64,000 bases of DNA, from assembly GCF_037023735.1 (NCBI RefSeq), contig NZ_CP146069.1, forward strand, positions 1,343,501 through 1,407,500. Direction: 5' to 3'. A program made the translations under genes and the position numbers. The stretch is from Roseovarius sp. S88. Its GTDB lineage: Bacteria > Pseudomonadota > Alphaproteobacteria > Rhodobacterales > Rhodobacteraceae. Shown piece after piece: positions 42,904-51,217 of the stretch (positions are counted from its first letter, which is position 1; the number at the start of each line of letters is the position of its first letter). Below the pieces are notes generated by a model. The model was not told the origin of the DNA, made no database searches, and saw only the letters and a list, made by a program, of their open reading frames with translations.

Positions 42904-43085
42904 AATAAAAAACGGCGGCGTCTGGGAGGAGGAGCGACGCCGCCGTTTCTTCACGTCCGACTCCAGGGAGGAGGAGAGGAGCCGTTGTGTCTTTTCCGGC
43001 CCGAAGGCCGTTTCGTCTCAAACGTCATCCTGTTGAGCCAGGATTTGACGTTAATCCAGACGCCAGGGAGGAGGAGTAGGCGTCC
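42904..43085 (-). ncRNA. CcsR/cuckoo-type small RNA array with three CCUCCUCCC loops
   Basis: On the minus strand three hairpins each show CCUCCUCCC in the loop: A (43059-43084, stem GACGCC/GGCGTC), B (42959-42983, stem near GGCTCC/GGAGTC) and C (42912-42946, perfect 11-base stem ACGGCGGCGTC) followed by TTTTTTATT, a rho-independent terminator. Between A and B lie two further hairpins (43021-43052 with ATCCTG/CAGGAT; 42997-43010 with CGGCC around TTCG). The anti-Shine-Dalgarno loops match the CcsR1-4 sRNAs of Rhodobacter sphaeroides and the cuckoo RNA family. No DUF1127 gene (CcaF1) is seen upstream, unlike the Rhodobacter locus. Confidence 0.8.
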
Positions 43086-43141
43086 GAATTCCCAAGAGTG
43101 CAGCCTGTGTTTGACTGCCCGCTTGACTATCAAGATAGTGT

Positions 43142-43183
43142 AATGCTGCGACTGCACAATAGTTTTTTGCTGCAATGCAGCTA
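43142..43183. promoter_or_regulatory. Two TGC-rich PhaR-type palindromes between the sRNA array and mrp
   Basis: TGCTGCGACTGCACA (43144-43158) and GCTGCAATGCAGC (43169-43181, a perfect palindrome, CTGC-N3-GCAG) lie in the 230-base region upstream of both the sRNA array and mrp. They resemble operators of the PHA regulator PhaR. Near them is another inverted repeat, ACTATC/GATAGT (43126-43139). No gene is supported in 43086-43313. Confidence 0.45.
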
Positions 43184-43313
43184 TGCGGAAAATGCATGAA
43201 AACAATGATTTAATTTTAGGCAATGTGGTGAAATTGATGCCATTGAGGAAACCAATCTTGCCGCGTGAGAATAAACTATCACTATATGCCAAGAAATGAG
43301 GCGGAGTTTGAAC

Positions 43314-44384
43314 ATGTCAGATGTGCTGAAACAGGTGCGTGCCCAGCTGGAACAGTTGGAGTTGCCCGATGGGGGCACGTTGATCAGCCGCGACATGGTG
43401 CGTGCGATGCGAATCGATGCAGGCCATTTGCGTTTTGTGATTGAGGCGCCATCGGCACAGGTCGCACAGCATATGGAGCCTTTGCGTGCCGCTGCGGAAC
43501 GTGCGGCGCTGGCCGTAGAAGGTGTGGACGCAGCAACGGTGGCGCTCACGGCGCATGAAGGGGCCGCCGCAGCCCCAGCACCACAGCTCAAGATTGGCGG
43601 GCATCCCAAGGGTGGAGAACGGTCAATCCGTCCGGCGAGCGTGCGGTCCATTCTCGCCATCGCAAGCGGAAAGGGCGGCGTGGGCAAATCAACCGTATCC
43701 TCTAACCTGGCTGTGGCCCTGGCAAAGGCGGGTCAAAAGGTGGGTCTGCTTGACGCTGATATCCATGGCCCAAGCCAGCCTCGAATGATGGGAGTGAATT
43801 CACGCGCGGCCAGCCCTGATGGCAAGGTGATCACGCCGTTGCAGGCGCATGGCGTGAAAATGATGTCTATCGGGTCGATGATGGAGGCGGACAAGGCGGT
43901 GATTTGGCGTGGTCCGATGCTGATGGGGGCCTTGCAACAGATGATGAGTCAGGTGGAATGGGGCGATTTGGATGTTCTAATCGTCGATTTGCCGCCTGGA
44001 ACCGGCGATGTGCAGCTTACTTTATGTCAACGTGCTGCACCCACCGGAGCGATTGTGGTGTCCACGCCTCAGGATGTTGCGCTCTTAGACGCACGCAAGG
44101 CCATAGATATGTTCCAGACGCTGAAGACGCCAATCCTTGGGCTAATAGAAAACATGTCGTTGTTTCATTGTCCCCATTGCGGCGAAGAAACTGAAATCTT
44201 TGGTCATGGCGGTGTTGCTGATGAAGCCGAGCGACTTGGCGTGCCGCTGCTCGCGGCTTTGCCAATAGATCTTGAGACACGGCTGAGCGGCGACGCGGGC
44301 CAGCCTGTGGCTCTGGGCGAGGGGGCGGTGGCTGAAGCCTATGCGCGGCTGGCGGATCGTCTCGTCGAAGGTGGCGTTGCGTAG
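43314..44384 (+). CDS. mrp: Mrp/ApbC/NBP35 family iron-sulfur carrier ATPase
   Basis: A 356-residue P-loop ATPase that assembles or carries Fe-S clusters. An N-terminal MIP18-like domain (about 1-90) is followed by the deviant Walker [26 protein letters not shown], the [14 protein letters not shown] switch and a CPHC cluster motif ([17 protein letters not shown]). The start [21 protein letters not shown] is the conserved one; GGCGGAG precedes it. A GCACCG/CGGTGC hairpin lies just past the stop at 44403-44417. Confidence 0.95.
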   Translation: MSDVLKQVRAQLEQLELPDGGTLISRDMVRAMRIDAGHLRFVIEAPSAQVAQHMEPLRAAAERAALAVEGVDAATVALTAHEGAAAAPAPQLKIGGHPKGGERSIRPASVRSILAIASGKGGVGKSTVSSNLAVALAKAGQKVGLLDADIHGPSQPRMMGVNSRAASPDGKVITPLQAHGVKMMSIGSMMEADKAVIWRGPMLMGALQQMMSQVEWGDLDVLIVDLPPGTGDVQLTLCQRAAPTGAIVVSTPQDVALLDARKAIDMFQTLKTPILGLIENMSLFHCPHCGEETEIFGHGGVADEAERLGVPLLAALPIDLETRLSGDAGQPVALGEGAVAEAYARLADRLVEGGVA

Positions 44385-44551
44385 CGCACAAACAAAGATA
44401 TGGCACCGTGACGGTGCTGTGAGACCTCGTTAATCCCAAGCTTTTACTTCCCCTTGCCACACCGGAGTGGGTCACTCCCCCGGTCTCTGCGAACGGCAAT
44501 TCTTATGACGCCCGGCCGATAAATCTGCTTTGGGCGCGAAAAGGGGAACTC

Positions 44552-46846
44552 ATGAACAAAGCAATTACCGACGGTATCGTCTTTCATCCTCCCGGCTTTG
44601 CGAACGGGCTGGATGTGTGGTCAAGCGAAGATGGCACACCGGGCTCATCGACCTATGACAACGCGGCGAACGCGGCATTTGTGCCCGCCGACCAGGATTT
44701 CGGTGGAGCGCTGGAGTTGCAAAAGACGGACGCGGTTCAAAAGCTTCGGTATATGGGCGAAACCCCTTTGCTGCCCGGCGTTTATCTCCAAGTCAAAGTC
44801 CGGATCAAGGCGATCTCTGGCAACTTACCTTCCGTCCGCATTGCCGGTTGGGCAGGGGGCGCGGGCGGTGCGCATGTTGCAGGGCTGACGGAAACTGGCC
44901 CGTCCGTGGCGCTCACCAACTATGGCGCGGTCGTGGAACTCTCGGCGATTGTCGGCAGCGGTGCGCGCGGCGGGGTCGATATGCCCTGGGGCACCGAACC
45001 GCTTTATGGGCATTTCGGACTTGATCTCACGGGTGGCAATGGGGGCGTTGTCCGCATTGACGACATTGAAATCATGGATATTTCCAACGTCTTCCTGCGC
45101 GATATCCAATCCCGGATCGACGTGCGTGATTTTGGGGCAGTGGGTGACGGGAGCACAGATGACCAACCTGCGTTTGAAGCGGCAGATGCGGTGGCGGCAG
45201 GACGTGAGGTTCTGATCCCGGCGGGTACCTATTTCTTGGGGGACAGCGTCACGTTCCAGAGCCCTGTGCGTTTTGAAGGGCAGATCAGCATGGCAGATGA
45301 CAAGATCCTGTCTCTGACCAAGAACTTCGATTTTCCAAGCTACGTGGATGCCTTTGGCGGAGACACCGAGCTTGCGTTCAAGAAAGCCTATCAAGCGCTT
45401 TTGAACAATCCGGGCCATGTTGAGCTTGACCTCAAGGGGCGCAAGGTGGCGCTACGCGCGCCGGTGGATATGCAGGCAGCGGTCTCGAACAAAACCTTCT
45501 ACGCATCACGCCACGTGATCAAGAATGGTCAGTTTTCTGTCTTCCCTGGTGCCAACTGGGATACGGAGGTCGTCACCTCACAGGCTACGTATTCGGCGGG
45601 GAGTTCCAAGACACTCTCAGGTGTTGCGAACGTGGCCAACATTCTCGTGGGATCCCTGGTCGAAGGCATTGGTGTAGGACGCGAGGTTTATGTCCGTGAC
45701 AAGAATGTCGGGGCGCAGACACTGACACTGAGCGAGCCGCTTTATGATGCCGAAGGCACACAGACTTTCACTTTCCGGCGCTTCAAATACATGTGGGATT
45801 TCAGCGGCTTTGATCAGATATCTAAGATGTCTGTCTCGAATATTGAATTCCAGTGCGGGGACGATTGCAGTGGTATCCTTCTGCCGCCAGCCGGGACGGC
45901 GAACCACTTCCGCGACTGCTTTTTCACCAACCCGCTCAATCGCGGCATCACCAGCCATGGGGAGGGCGATCAAGGTCTGTTGGTAGATCGGTGCAATTTC
46001 TCCACCAACGAAAGCTCAAAGCTTGTCACCGAGCGGCAGGCGATTGCGCTCAATTGCAACGCCAATGACGTGAAAATCCGCCATTGCCGCGCGTCGCATT
46101 TTCTGCATTTCGCAGTTCTGGCAGGCTCATCTAGCATCATCATCGGCAATCATATTTTCCAGGGTGACAGTGCTGATCCCGGTCCACGCAGCGCGGGTAT
46201 CGTCCTTGCACGCACCAATAATCGTGGAACGATCACGGGCAACTACATCGACAGCTGTTCCATCGAATGGGGGAATGAGTATGACGCCACACCAGATTTC
46301 AGCTCAGAATTCTCTTTCAGCGCCCTGTCGATCACCAGCAATGTGTTTCTCAGCCAGAGCAGTGCGCCGTCTTTCAACTTTCTGATCGTCAAACCCTACG
46401 GGCCGGGGCATTTCATCAACGGTCTTACGGTGACGGGCAACACCGTGCGGCTTGTGGACGGTGTGATTGACCGGTTCGAGGGGATCGACACAAGCTTTGC
46501 GCCACTGAACTTTGACAAATTCCGCAACATTCATTTTGAAGACAATGGCTTCTTCAATGTGAACAACCATGTGGAAAACCCGCTTGTTCTGCGCCACACA
46601 GAGGCCAGCGTACAGGCCACCTGGGTGGTAGAACCACATCCCAATCTGCCCTTTGAAGCCTGGGCGCAAACGGTCGAATCTGTGACCCCGGAAGGGGCGG
46701 TGCGCGATACGGTGAACGCGGTCTACTACGGGCAGCCTTACTGCGAAACGGCACAAGGGGCCGGGAACGATCAGATCAACCTGCGATGGGAAAAGGCGGT
46801 AATGGGTACGGTCCTGATGCGGGTACGGATTGATGATCCAATCTGA
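44552..46846 (+). CDS. Right-handed beta-helix (pectate-lyase/GH28-related) protein
   Basis: A 764-residue protein without a signal peptide. Residues about 1-180 form a beta-rich N-terminal part. Then the hallmark IDVRDFGAVGDGSTDDQPAFEAADAVAAGREVLIPAGTYFLG starts a pectate-lyase-3/GH28-like parallel beta-helix that runs to about 660 with repeating I-x-G-N-x-I/V rungs (IIIGNHIFQGD, GTITGNYIDSC, LTVTGNTVRLV). A small C-terminal domain ends the chain. Proteins of this build serve as phage tailspikes, head spikes of Rhodobacter gene transfer agents, or exopolysaccharide enzymes. The lack of an export signal favours a particle-borne spike. It stands alone here. Confidence 0.75.
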   Translation: MNKAITDGIVFHPPGFANGLDVWSSEDGTPGSSTYDNAANAAFVPADQDFGGALELQKTDAVQKLRYMGETPLLPGVYLQVKVRIKAISGNLPSVRIAGWAGGAGGAHVAGLTETGPSVALTNYGAVVELSAIVGSGARGGVDMPWGTEPLYGHFGLDLTGGNGGVVRIDDIEIMDISNVFLRDIQSRIDVRDFGAVGDGSTDDQPAFEAADAVAAGREVLIPAGTYFLGDSVTFQSPVRFEGQISMADDKILSLTKNFDFPSYVDAFGGDTELAFKKAYQALLNNPGHVELDLKGRKVALRAPVDMQAAVSNKTFYASRHVIKNGQFSVFPGANWDTEVVTSQATYSAGSSKTLSGVANVANILVGSLVEGIGVGREVYVRDKNVGAQTLTLSEPLYDAEGTQTFTFRRFKYMWDFSGFDQISKMSVSNIEFQCGDDCSGILLPPAGTANHFRDCFFTNPLNRGITSHGEGDQGLLVDRCNFSTNESSKLVTERQAIALNCNANDVKIRHCRASHFLHFAVLAGSSSIIIGNHIFQGDSADPGPRSAGIVLARTNNRGTITGNYIDSCSIEWGNEYDATPDFSSEFSFSALSITSNVFLSQSSAPSFNFLIVKPYGPGHFINGLTVTGNTVRLVDGVIDRFEGIDTSFAPLNFDKFRNIHFEDNGFFNVNNHVENPLVLRHTEASVQATWVVEPHPNLPFEAWAQTVESVTPEGAVRDTVNAVYYGQPYCETAQGAGNDQINLRWEKAVMGTVLMRVRIDDPI

Positions 46847-46854
46847 CACATGGC

Positions 46855-47511
46855 CTAAAACCGGAGCCAGAGCCCGAGCTTGATCCTGAAATCATCGCTG
46901 TTCAGAAGCCCGGCTGTGGCCCCAAGTTCTAGGTGGTGGCCGGGCTTTGTTTCGTAAACAAAAGAGGGTGCGATACGGGCGTAGGATTCTGAATCGCTGG
47001 GCACTCCGCTCTGCAACTGCAGGATCAGGATGCTGCGGCGGCCTGGTTTCAAACCAAAGGTGAAATCGGTCTCCAGCAGCCCGTTAGCCTGTTCGTAAAT
47101 CAAGCCTCGCATGTCGACCGCGATCCAACCGGAGCGTTCTCCAAAGCTCAACCCTCGCCCCCAAGACAGGGCGGGCCGGAGTGCAAGGTTGCCATCGGCA
47201 AATCCTGCACCTATTTCGATCGCGGTGACCGCGGTTTTCGCGTTTGTTTTCAGAGGCCAACGCAGGAATGCAATCGCTTTGGTCAGGTCGGTTTGCCTCC
47301 CTCCACCATCAAAGCCGACGGTCAGGTTGTGGTTTAAGCCATGTTCGATAAATAGCGAAGCAGGGCTGTCTTCGGGTACGGAAGGATTGTGCTCAATCGA
47401 AAAGCTTAGAAAAGTTTCTCCTGTCGCACGCGGCCAAGCTCCCGCCCAAAGAACACCGGGCGTTATCAGCAAAAGAATTAACAGCAGCGCACGCGCATGG
47501 ATCATAGACAC
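46855..47511 (-). CDS. Putative outer-membrane beta-barrel protein
   Basis: A 218-residue exported protein with signal peptide MSMIHARALLLILLLITPGVLWA. The mature part has alternating hydrophobic/polar strands (ETFLSFSIEHNP, HNLTVGFDGGG, AIAFLRWPLKTN, SESYARIAPSFVYETKPGHHLELGATAGLL) and ends with a terminal aromatic strand, FRIKLGLWLRF, typical of barrels handled by BAM. No family name comes to mind. It converges with the beta-helix gene (8 bases between stops). Confidence 0.7.
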   Translation of the reverse strand: MSMIHARALLLILLLITPGVLWAGAWPRATGETFLSFSIEHNPSVPEDSPASLFIEHGLNHNLTVGFDGGGRQTDLTKAIAFLRWPLKTNAKTAVTAIEIGAGFADGNLALRPALSWGRGLSFGERSGWIAVDMRGLIYEQANGLLETDFTFGLKPGRRSILILQLQSGVPSDSESYARIAPSFVYETKPGHHLELGATAGLLNSDDFRIKLGLWLRF

Positions 47512-47622
47512 CTCGCGCGGCCATACTGATGAAATGTAGTAAACCAGCCGTTAACGGGACCGTGGTGGCCTTGGCCTAAAGCTTTCGCGACAAACCTGAG
47601 TTACAGAGTTTCGCGAAACGCT

Positions 47623-48147
47623 TTAGCTTGTGTCACTGTCCTTGACCGCGACAAGACCCAATAGACGCGCGGCGGCAAGCGAAAGAATGCCGGACTCAAG
47701 ACCCTGCGGTTTTTGATACGCGCGCACCGCCGCGCGCGTTCGGGCGTCCATTACGGATGTGATTGGCCCGCGGTAAACCCCACGTGCTTTGAGCGCGCGC
47801 TGGACAGATGCCGTGAATTCGGGTGTCAGATCAGAAGCACAGGGGGTCTCAAACCAGGTCTCTTTGCGGTCTTGTACAATCTGTTGACGCGTCTCTGTCT
47901 TGTAAATTGCGGGGCGCGCAACCGTGCCATCATCCAGAATTTCTGACGGTTGCAGCAGAATTTGCTGTGTTACAGTCTCGATCACCGCCGGTTTTATGGA
48001 TTTGCCCCAGCAACTGCCGGGTCGCGCTCCGGGGGGCGCGGTTTCGAGCCGCTGCACCAGCTCAGGTTCCCCAACGCCAGCCACAGTCCCACCACATCCC
48101 GCAAGCGCAAGACCTGCCATGACAGCAAGAAGAAAGGATTTAGACAT
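47623..48147 (-). CDS. Peptidoglycan-binding domain lipoprotein
   Basis: A 174-residue lipoprotein (lipobox LAGC, C18). A central beta-rich part with two cysteines (GSCWGKSIKPAVIETVTQQILLQP, FETPCASDLTPEF) precedes a PG_binding_1 domain: FTASVQRALKARGVYRGPITSVMDARTRAAVRAYQKPQGL. It probably tethers or monitors the cell wall from the outer membrane. No coupled genes. Confidence 0.82.
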   Translation of the reverse strand: MSKSFLLAVMAGLALAGCGGTVAGVGEPELVQRLETAPPGARPGSCWGKSIKPAVIETVTQQILLQPSEILDDGTVARPAIYKTETRQQIVQDRKETWFETPCASDLTPEFTASVQRALKARGVYRGPITSVMDARTRAAVRAYQKPQGLESGILSLAAARLLGLVAVKDSDTS

Positions 48148-48183
48148 CTGCTCGAGCCTTTTTAGGCGTTTGTTGTAGGCATC

Positions 48184-48573
48184 TTACCCGGTTTTAACGC
48201 GCGGGGAAAGATCACTCTCGGTGTCCAAGAGCTTGTCAAGCAGAGGCGAGATATCTTCGATCTCTTCGGCCAGCACATGTACCACACCGGATTGCCTCTG
48301 TACCCGCCCGGTGACACGCAACAAACGTCCTGCAATCACCGCCCGGCGAAAGCGCTCATAAAGCGCGCGCCAGACCACCACATTCACCACACCGGTTTCA
48401 TCTTCAAGCGTCAGAAAGATCACGCCTTTGGCGGTGCCCGGTCGCTGGCGCAGGATCACAAGCCCCGCCACACAGACCCGTGCGCCATTGGCCGGCTCGG
48501 CCAAACGCGCCGCCACAAGCGCTGCAGGCGGGCGCGGCCAGGTATTGGGCGGTGGGGCAGGGGTTAGATGCAT
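48184..48573 (-). CDS. Orphan C-terminal OB-fold domain of error-prone polymerase DnaE2
   Basis: A 129-residue frame, MHLTPAPPPNTWPRPPAALVAARLAEPANG..., whose core VCVAGLVILRQRPGTAKGVIFLTLEDETGVVNVVVWRALYERFRRAVIAGRLLRVTGRVQRQSGVVHVLAEEIEDISPLLD matches the C-terminal OB domain of DnaE2/ImuC (a protein of about 1,000 residues). Nothing of the PHP or polymerase domains is present, and the next upstream gene runs on the other strand. The ATG follows the LexA box by only two bases, so the mRNA would be nearly leaderless. Either a deletion remnant of imuA-imuB-dnaE2 joined to its SOS promoter, or a selected stand-alone domain. Confidence 0.75.
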   Translation of the reverse strand: MHLTPAPPPNTWPRPPAALVAARLAEPANGARVCVAGLVILRQRPGTAKGVIFLTLEDETGVVNVVVWRALYERFRRAVIAGRLLRVTGRVQRQSGVVHVLAEEIEDISPLLDKLLDTESDLSPRVKTG

Positions 48574-48575
48574 AA

Positions 48576-48608
48576 GAACAAATATAGAACGCATACGTTT
48601 TGTCGCAA
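48576..48608 (-). promoter_or_regulatory. SOS promoter with LexA box before the orphan DnaE2 domain
   Basis: On the minus strand, -35 TTGCGA (48603-48608), a 16-base spacer and -10 TATATT (48581-48586). The LexA box GTTC-TATATTT-GTTC (48576-48590) overlaps the -10 element, the classic repression layout. Confidence 0.7.
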
Positions 48609-48686
48609 CTCTTTTTACATCCTGTCGCAATTGGGACTGGCAGGCGCGCTGCAGCGACGCTACTTAGCCCTGAATAACAGATGTGA

Positions 48687-49021
<335 letters not shown>

Positions 49022-49022
<1 letters not shown>

Positions 49023-49747
49023 TGCGCCTTGCGGTCGCATGGGTTGCGGCTGCGCTTTGCGCATACTCTGGCCCAGCGTGGGCCGCGCAACCATGGGAAT
49101 ATGAACCGCTGGAATGGGCGAAGTTTACTGAGCCTACAGCGCGGTATCCGCATGGTGTCCTTGGCGATTACATTGAATATGGCGCGCTGGTTCTGAAATA
49201 TCTTCCGGGCCATACCAAATACACCATTCGCCTACCCCAAGACCGTGTTTTTGAAGATATCAAACCGCGCTTGGTGGATATTGATCAAGACAGCAAGCGC
49301 GAGGTCATGGTGGTCGAAAGCCATAAGACTAAAGGTGCAAGGCTTGCCCTCTACAACGGCGGTGGTCTGATCGCCGCCACCCCCTATATCGGCACGCGCT
49401 TTCGTTGGCTGGCGCCACTTGGCGCCGCTGATCTGGATGGCGATGGCCATATAGAAGTGGCTTATATCGACCGACCACATCTGGCCAAAACCCTGCGAGT
49501 CTGGCGTTTCCAAGACGGCGCCCTTATTGAGATTGCCACGCTGCCGGGCCTGACCAACCATAAAATCGGTTGGGATTTCATCCCCGGCGGTGTCCGCACC
49601 TGTGATGAGCAGCCTGAAATGATCCTTGCCAGTGCAAACTGGTCCCGCATCATGGCCGTATCACTGATCGACGGGACTCTGCACGCCAAGGATATCGGCC
49701 CCTACACCGATCCCGAAAGCCTCAACACAGCCCTCCGCTGTCCCTGA
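49022..49747 (+). CDS. Secreted FG-GAP/VCBS-repeat-like protein
   Basis: A 241-residue exported protein (signal peptide MRLAVAWVAAALCAYSGPAWA). The mature part has VCBS/FG-GAP-type calcium loops, DIDQDSKREVMVVESHKTKGARLALY and AADLDGDGHIEVAYIDRPHLAKTLRVWRF, typical of integrin-like beta-propellers. Function unknown; conserved in Rhodobacteraceae next to the ferredoxin by my recollection of similar gene pairs. The start at ATG 49022 is preferred to the TTG at 49019. Confidence 0.78.
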
Positions 49748-49780
49748 TCTTTCTTTTTGCCAAAAGTATCCCGGGGAGCG

Positions 49781-49882
49781 CGAGGGGCTGGCCCCTCGTA
49801 AGATGGTGCAGCGCGAGGGGCTGGCCCCTCGTCCAAGTCCTTTGAGAAAAGACTTGGGCAAAAGCTTTCAAAAAGCTTTTGC
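49781..49882. repeat. Stack of four hairpins between convergent genes
   Basis: Two identical palindromes CGAGGGGCTGGCCCCTCG (49781-49798 and 49814-49831, 33-bp period) are followed by CCAAGTC...GACTTGG (49833-49857) and GCAAAAGCTTT...AAAGCTTTTGC (49858-49882). They fill the whole gap between the FG-GAP gene and purD, and probably end transcription in both directions. Confidence 0.8.
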
Positions 49883-49884
49883 GC

Positions 49885-51147
49885 TTAAAGCGCCCGCCAT
49901 CCGATATCGCGCCGACAAAACCCCTCGGGCCAGTCGATCTGGTCTACCATCCTGTAGGCCCGATCTGCCGCCTCGCGCAAGGAACTGCCGCGTGCTGTGA
50001 CGTTCAGAACCCGCCCGCCTGTGGCCACGATCTGCCCTTCTGTCTCATTGGTTCCCGCATGAAACACCATGTGAAAACTATCTTCGTTGCACGCTGTCAG
50101 CCCTCGTATCGCGCTGCCTTTCTCATAAGCGCCCGGATACCCCTTGGCCGCCATCACCACGGTGAGCGCGTGATCATCGGCCCAGTTTGCCTTTACCTGC
50201 GACAATCGCCCTTCCGCCGCCGCCTGCATCAGGTCAAGCGCCTGCGCGCCAAGCCGCATCATCAGGACCTGACATTCCGGGTCGCCAAACCGCACGTTGT
50301 ATTCCACCAACCGTGGCTGGCCATCCTTGATCATCAGCCCGGCATAAAGCACCCCATGATAAGGCATGCCCCGTTCGGTCATGACGCGCAGGGTGGGGCG
50401 CACGATTTCATTCAGTGCTTTTTCTGCCACCGCGTCGGTCAAAACAGGGGCAGGAGAGTAGGCGCCCATGCCCCCGGTGTTTGGCCCTGTGTCGCCGTCG
50501 CCGACGCGCTTATGGTCCTGTGCTGTACCAATGGGAAGAGCATCATCGCCATCACAGAGCACGAAGAAAGACGCCTCTTCGCCCTGCATGAATTCTTCGA
50601 TCACCACCTCGGCTCCGGCCCCGCCAAAGGCCCCGCCGAACATGTCGTCAATCGCTGCATGGGCCTCTTCAATTGTTTCGGCGATGATCACGCCCTTGCC
50701 CGCAGCCAGCCCGTCGGCCTTGACCACAATCGGCGCGCCCTGTGCGCTGACATAAGCCTTGGCCGCCGCGGCATTCGTGAAATGCCCATAAGCCGCCGTC
50801 GGCGCTTTGGCAGCATCACAAATCTCTTTGGTGAAACTCTTGGACGCCTCCAGCTGTGCCGCAGCTTTTGACGGGCCAAAGACCAATAAACCAGCCTCGC
50901 GCAGCCGATCCCCGACGCCTGCGGCCAGTGGCGCTTCTGGTCCCACGATGACAAACTCAATCGCCTCCGCTTCGCAAAAGTTCACGACAGCCGCGCCATC
51001 CTCGATGTCCAGTTTTGCGCATTCAGCGATCTGCGCGATCCCGGCATTTCCCGGCGCTACGATGAGTTTGTCGCATTTGGGGTTCTGCATCACGGCCCAG
51101 GCCAGAGCATGTTCACGACCGCCACCACCGAGAATGAGAATGTTCAT
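49885..51147 (-). CDS. purD: Phosphoribosylamine-glycine ligase PurD
   Basis: GAR synthetase, second step of de novo purine synthesis, 420 residues. MNILILGGGGREHALAWAV begins the family; the ATP-grasp domain shows PIVVKADGLAAGKGVIIAETIEEAHAAI, EVVIEEFMQGEEASFFVLCDG and LVEYNVRFGDPECQVLMMRLG. The start is the conserved ATG at 51147; a longer open frame runs antisense to xseA. It diverges from xseA, with 70 bases between starts. Confidence 0.97.
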   Translation of the reverse strand: MNILILGGGGREHALAWAVMQNPKCDKLIVAPGNAGIAQIAECAKLDIEDGAAVVNFCEAEAIEFVIVGPEAPLAAGVGDRLREAGLLVFGPSKAAAQLEASKSFTKEICDAAKAPTAAYGHFTNAAAAKAYVSAQGAPIVVKADGLAAGKGVIIAETIEEAHAAIDDMFGGAFGGAGAEVVIEEFMQGEEASFFVLCDGDDALPIGTAQDHKRVGDGDTGPNTGGMGAYSPAPVLTDAVAEKALNEIVRPTLRVMTERGMPYHGVLYAGLMIKDGQPRLVEYNVRFGDPECQVLMMRLGAQALDLMQAAAEGRLSQVKANWADDHALTVVMAAKGYPGAYEKGSAIRGLTACNEDSFHMVFHAGTNETEGQIVATGGRVLNVTARGSSLREAADRAYRMVDQIDWPEGFCRRDIGWRAL

Positions 51148-51217
51148 GGCTTCCCCCGCTTCACCTTGGTTGCTGGGCGTTCTAAGGTGTGCCAAAGCCC
51201 AACACAAGGCATCCTCC

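Noticed and set aside
42951..43292. Minus-strand frame ([11 protein letters not shown]...) as a possible DUF1127/CcaF1 gene upstream of the sRNAs
   Set aside because: It starts with MAY like CcaF1 but has none of the DUF1127 motif (RELxDLGLxR), lacks a ribosome site and runs through the sRNA hairpins.
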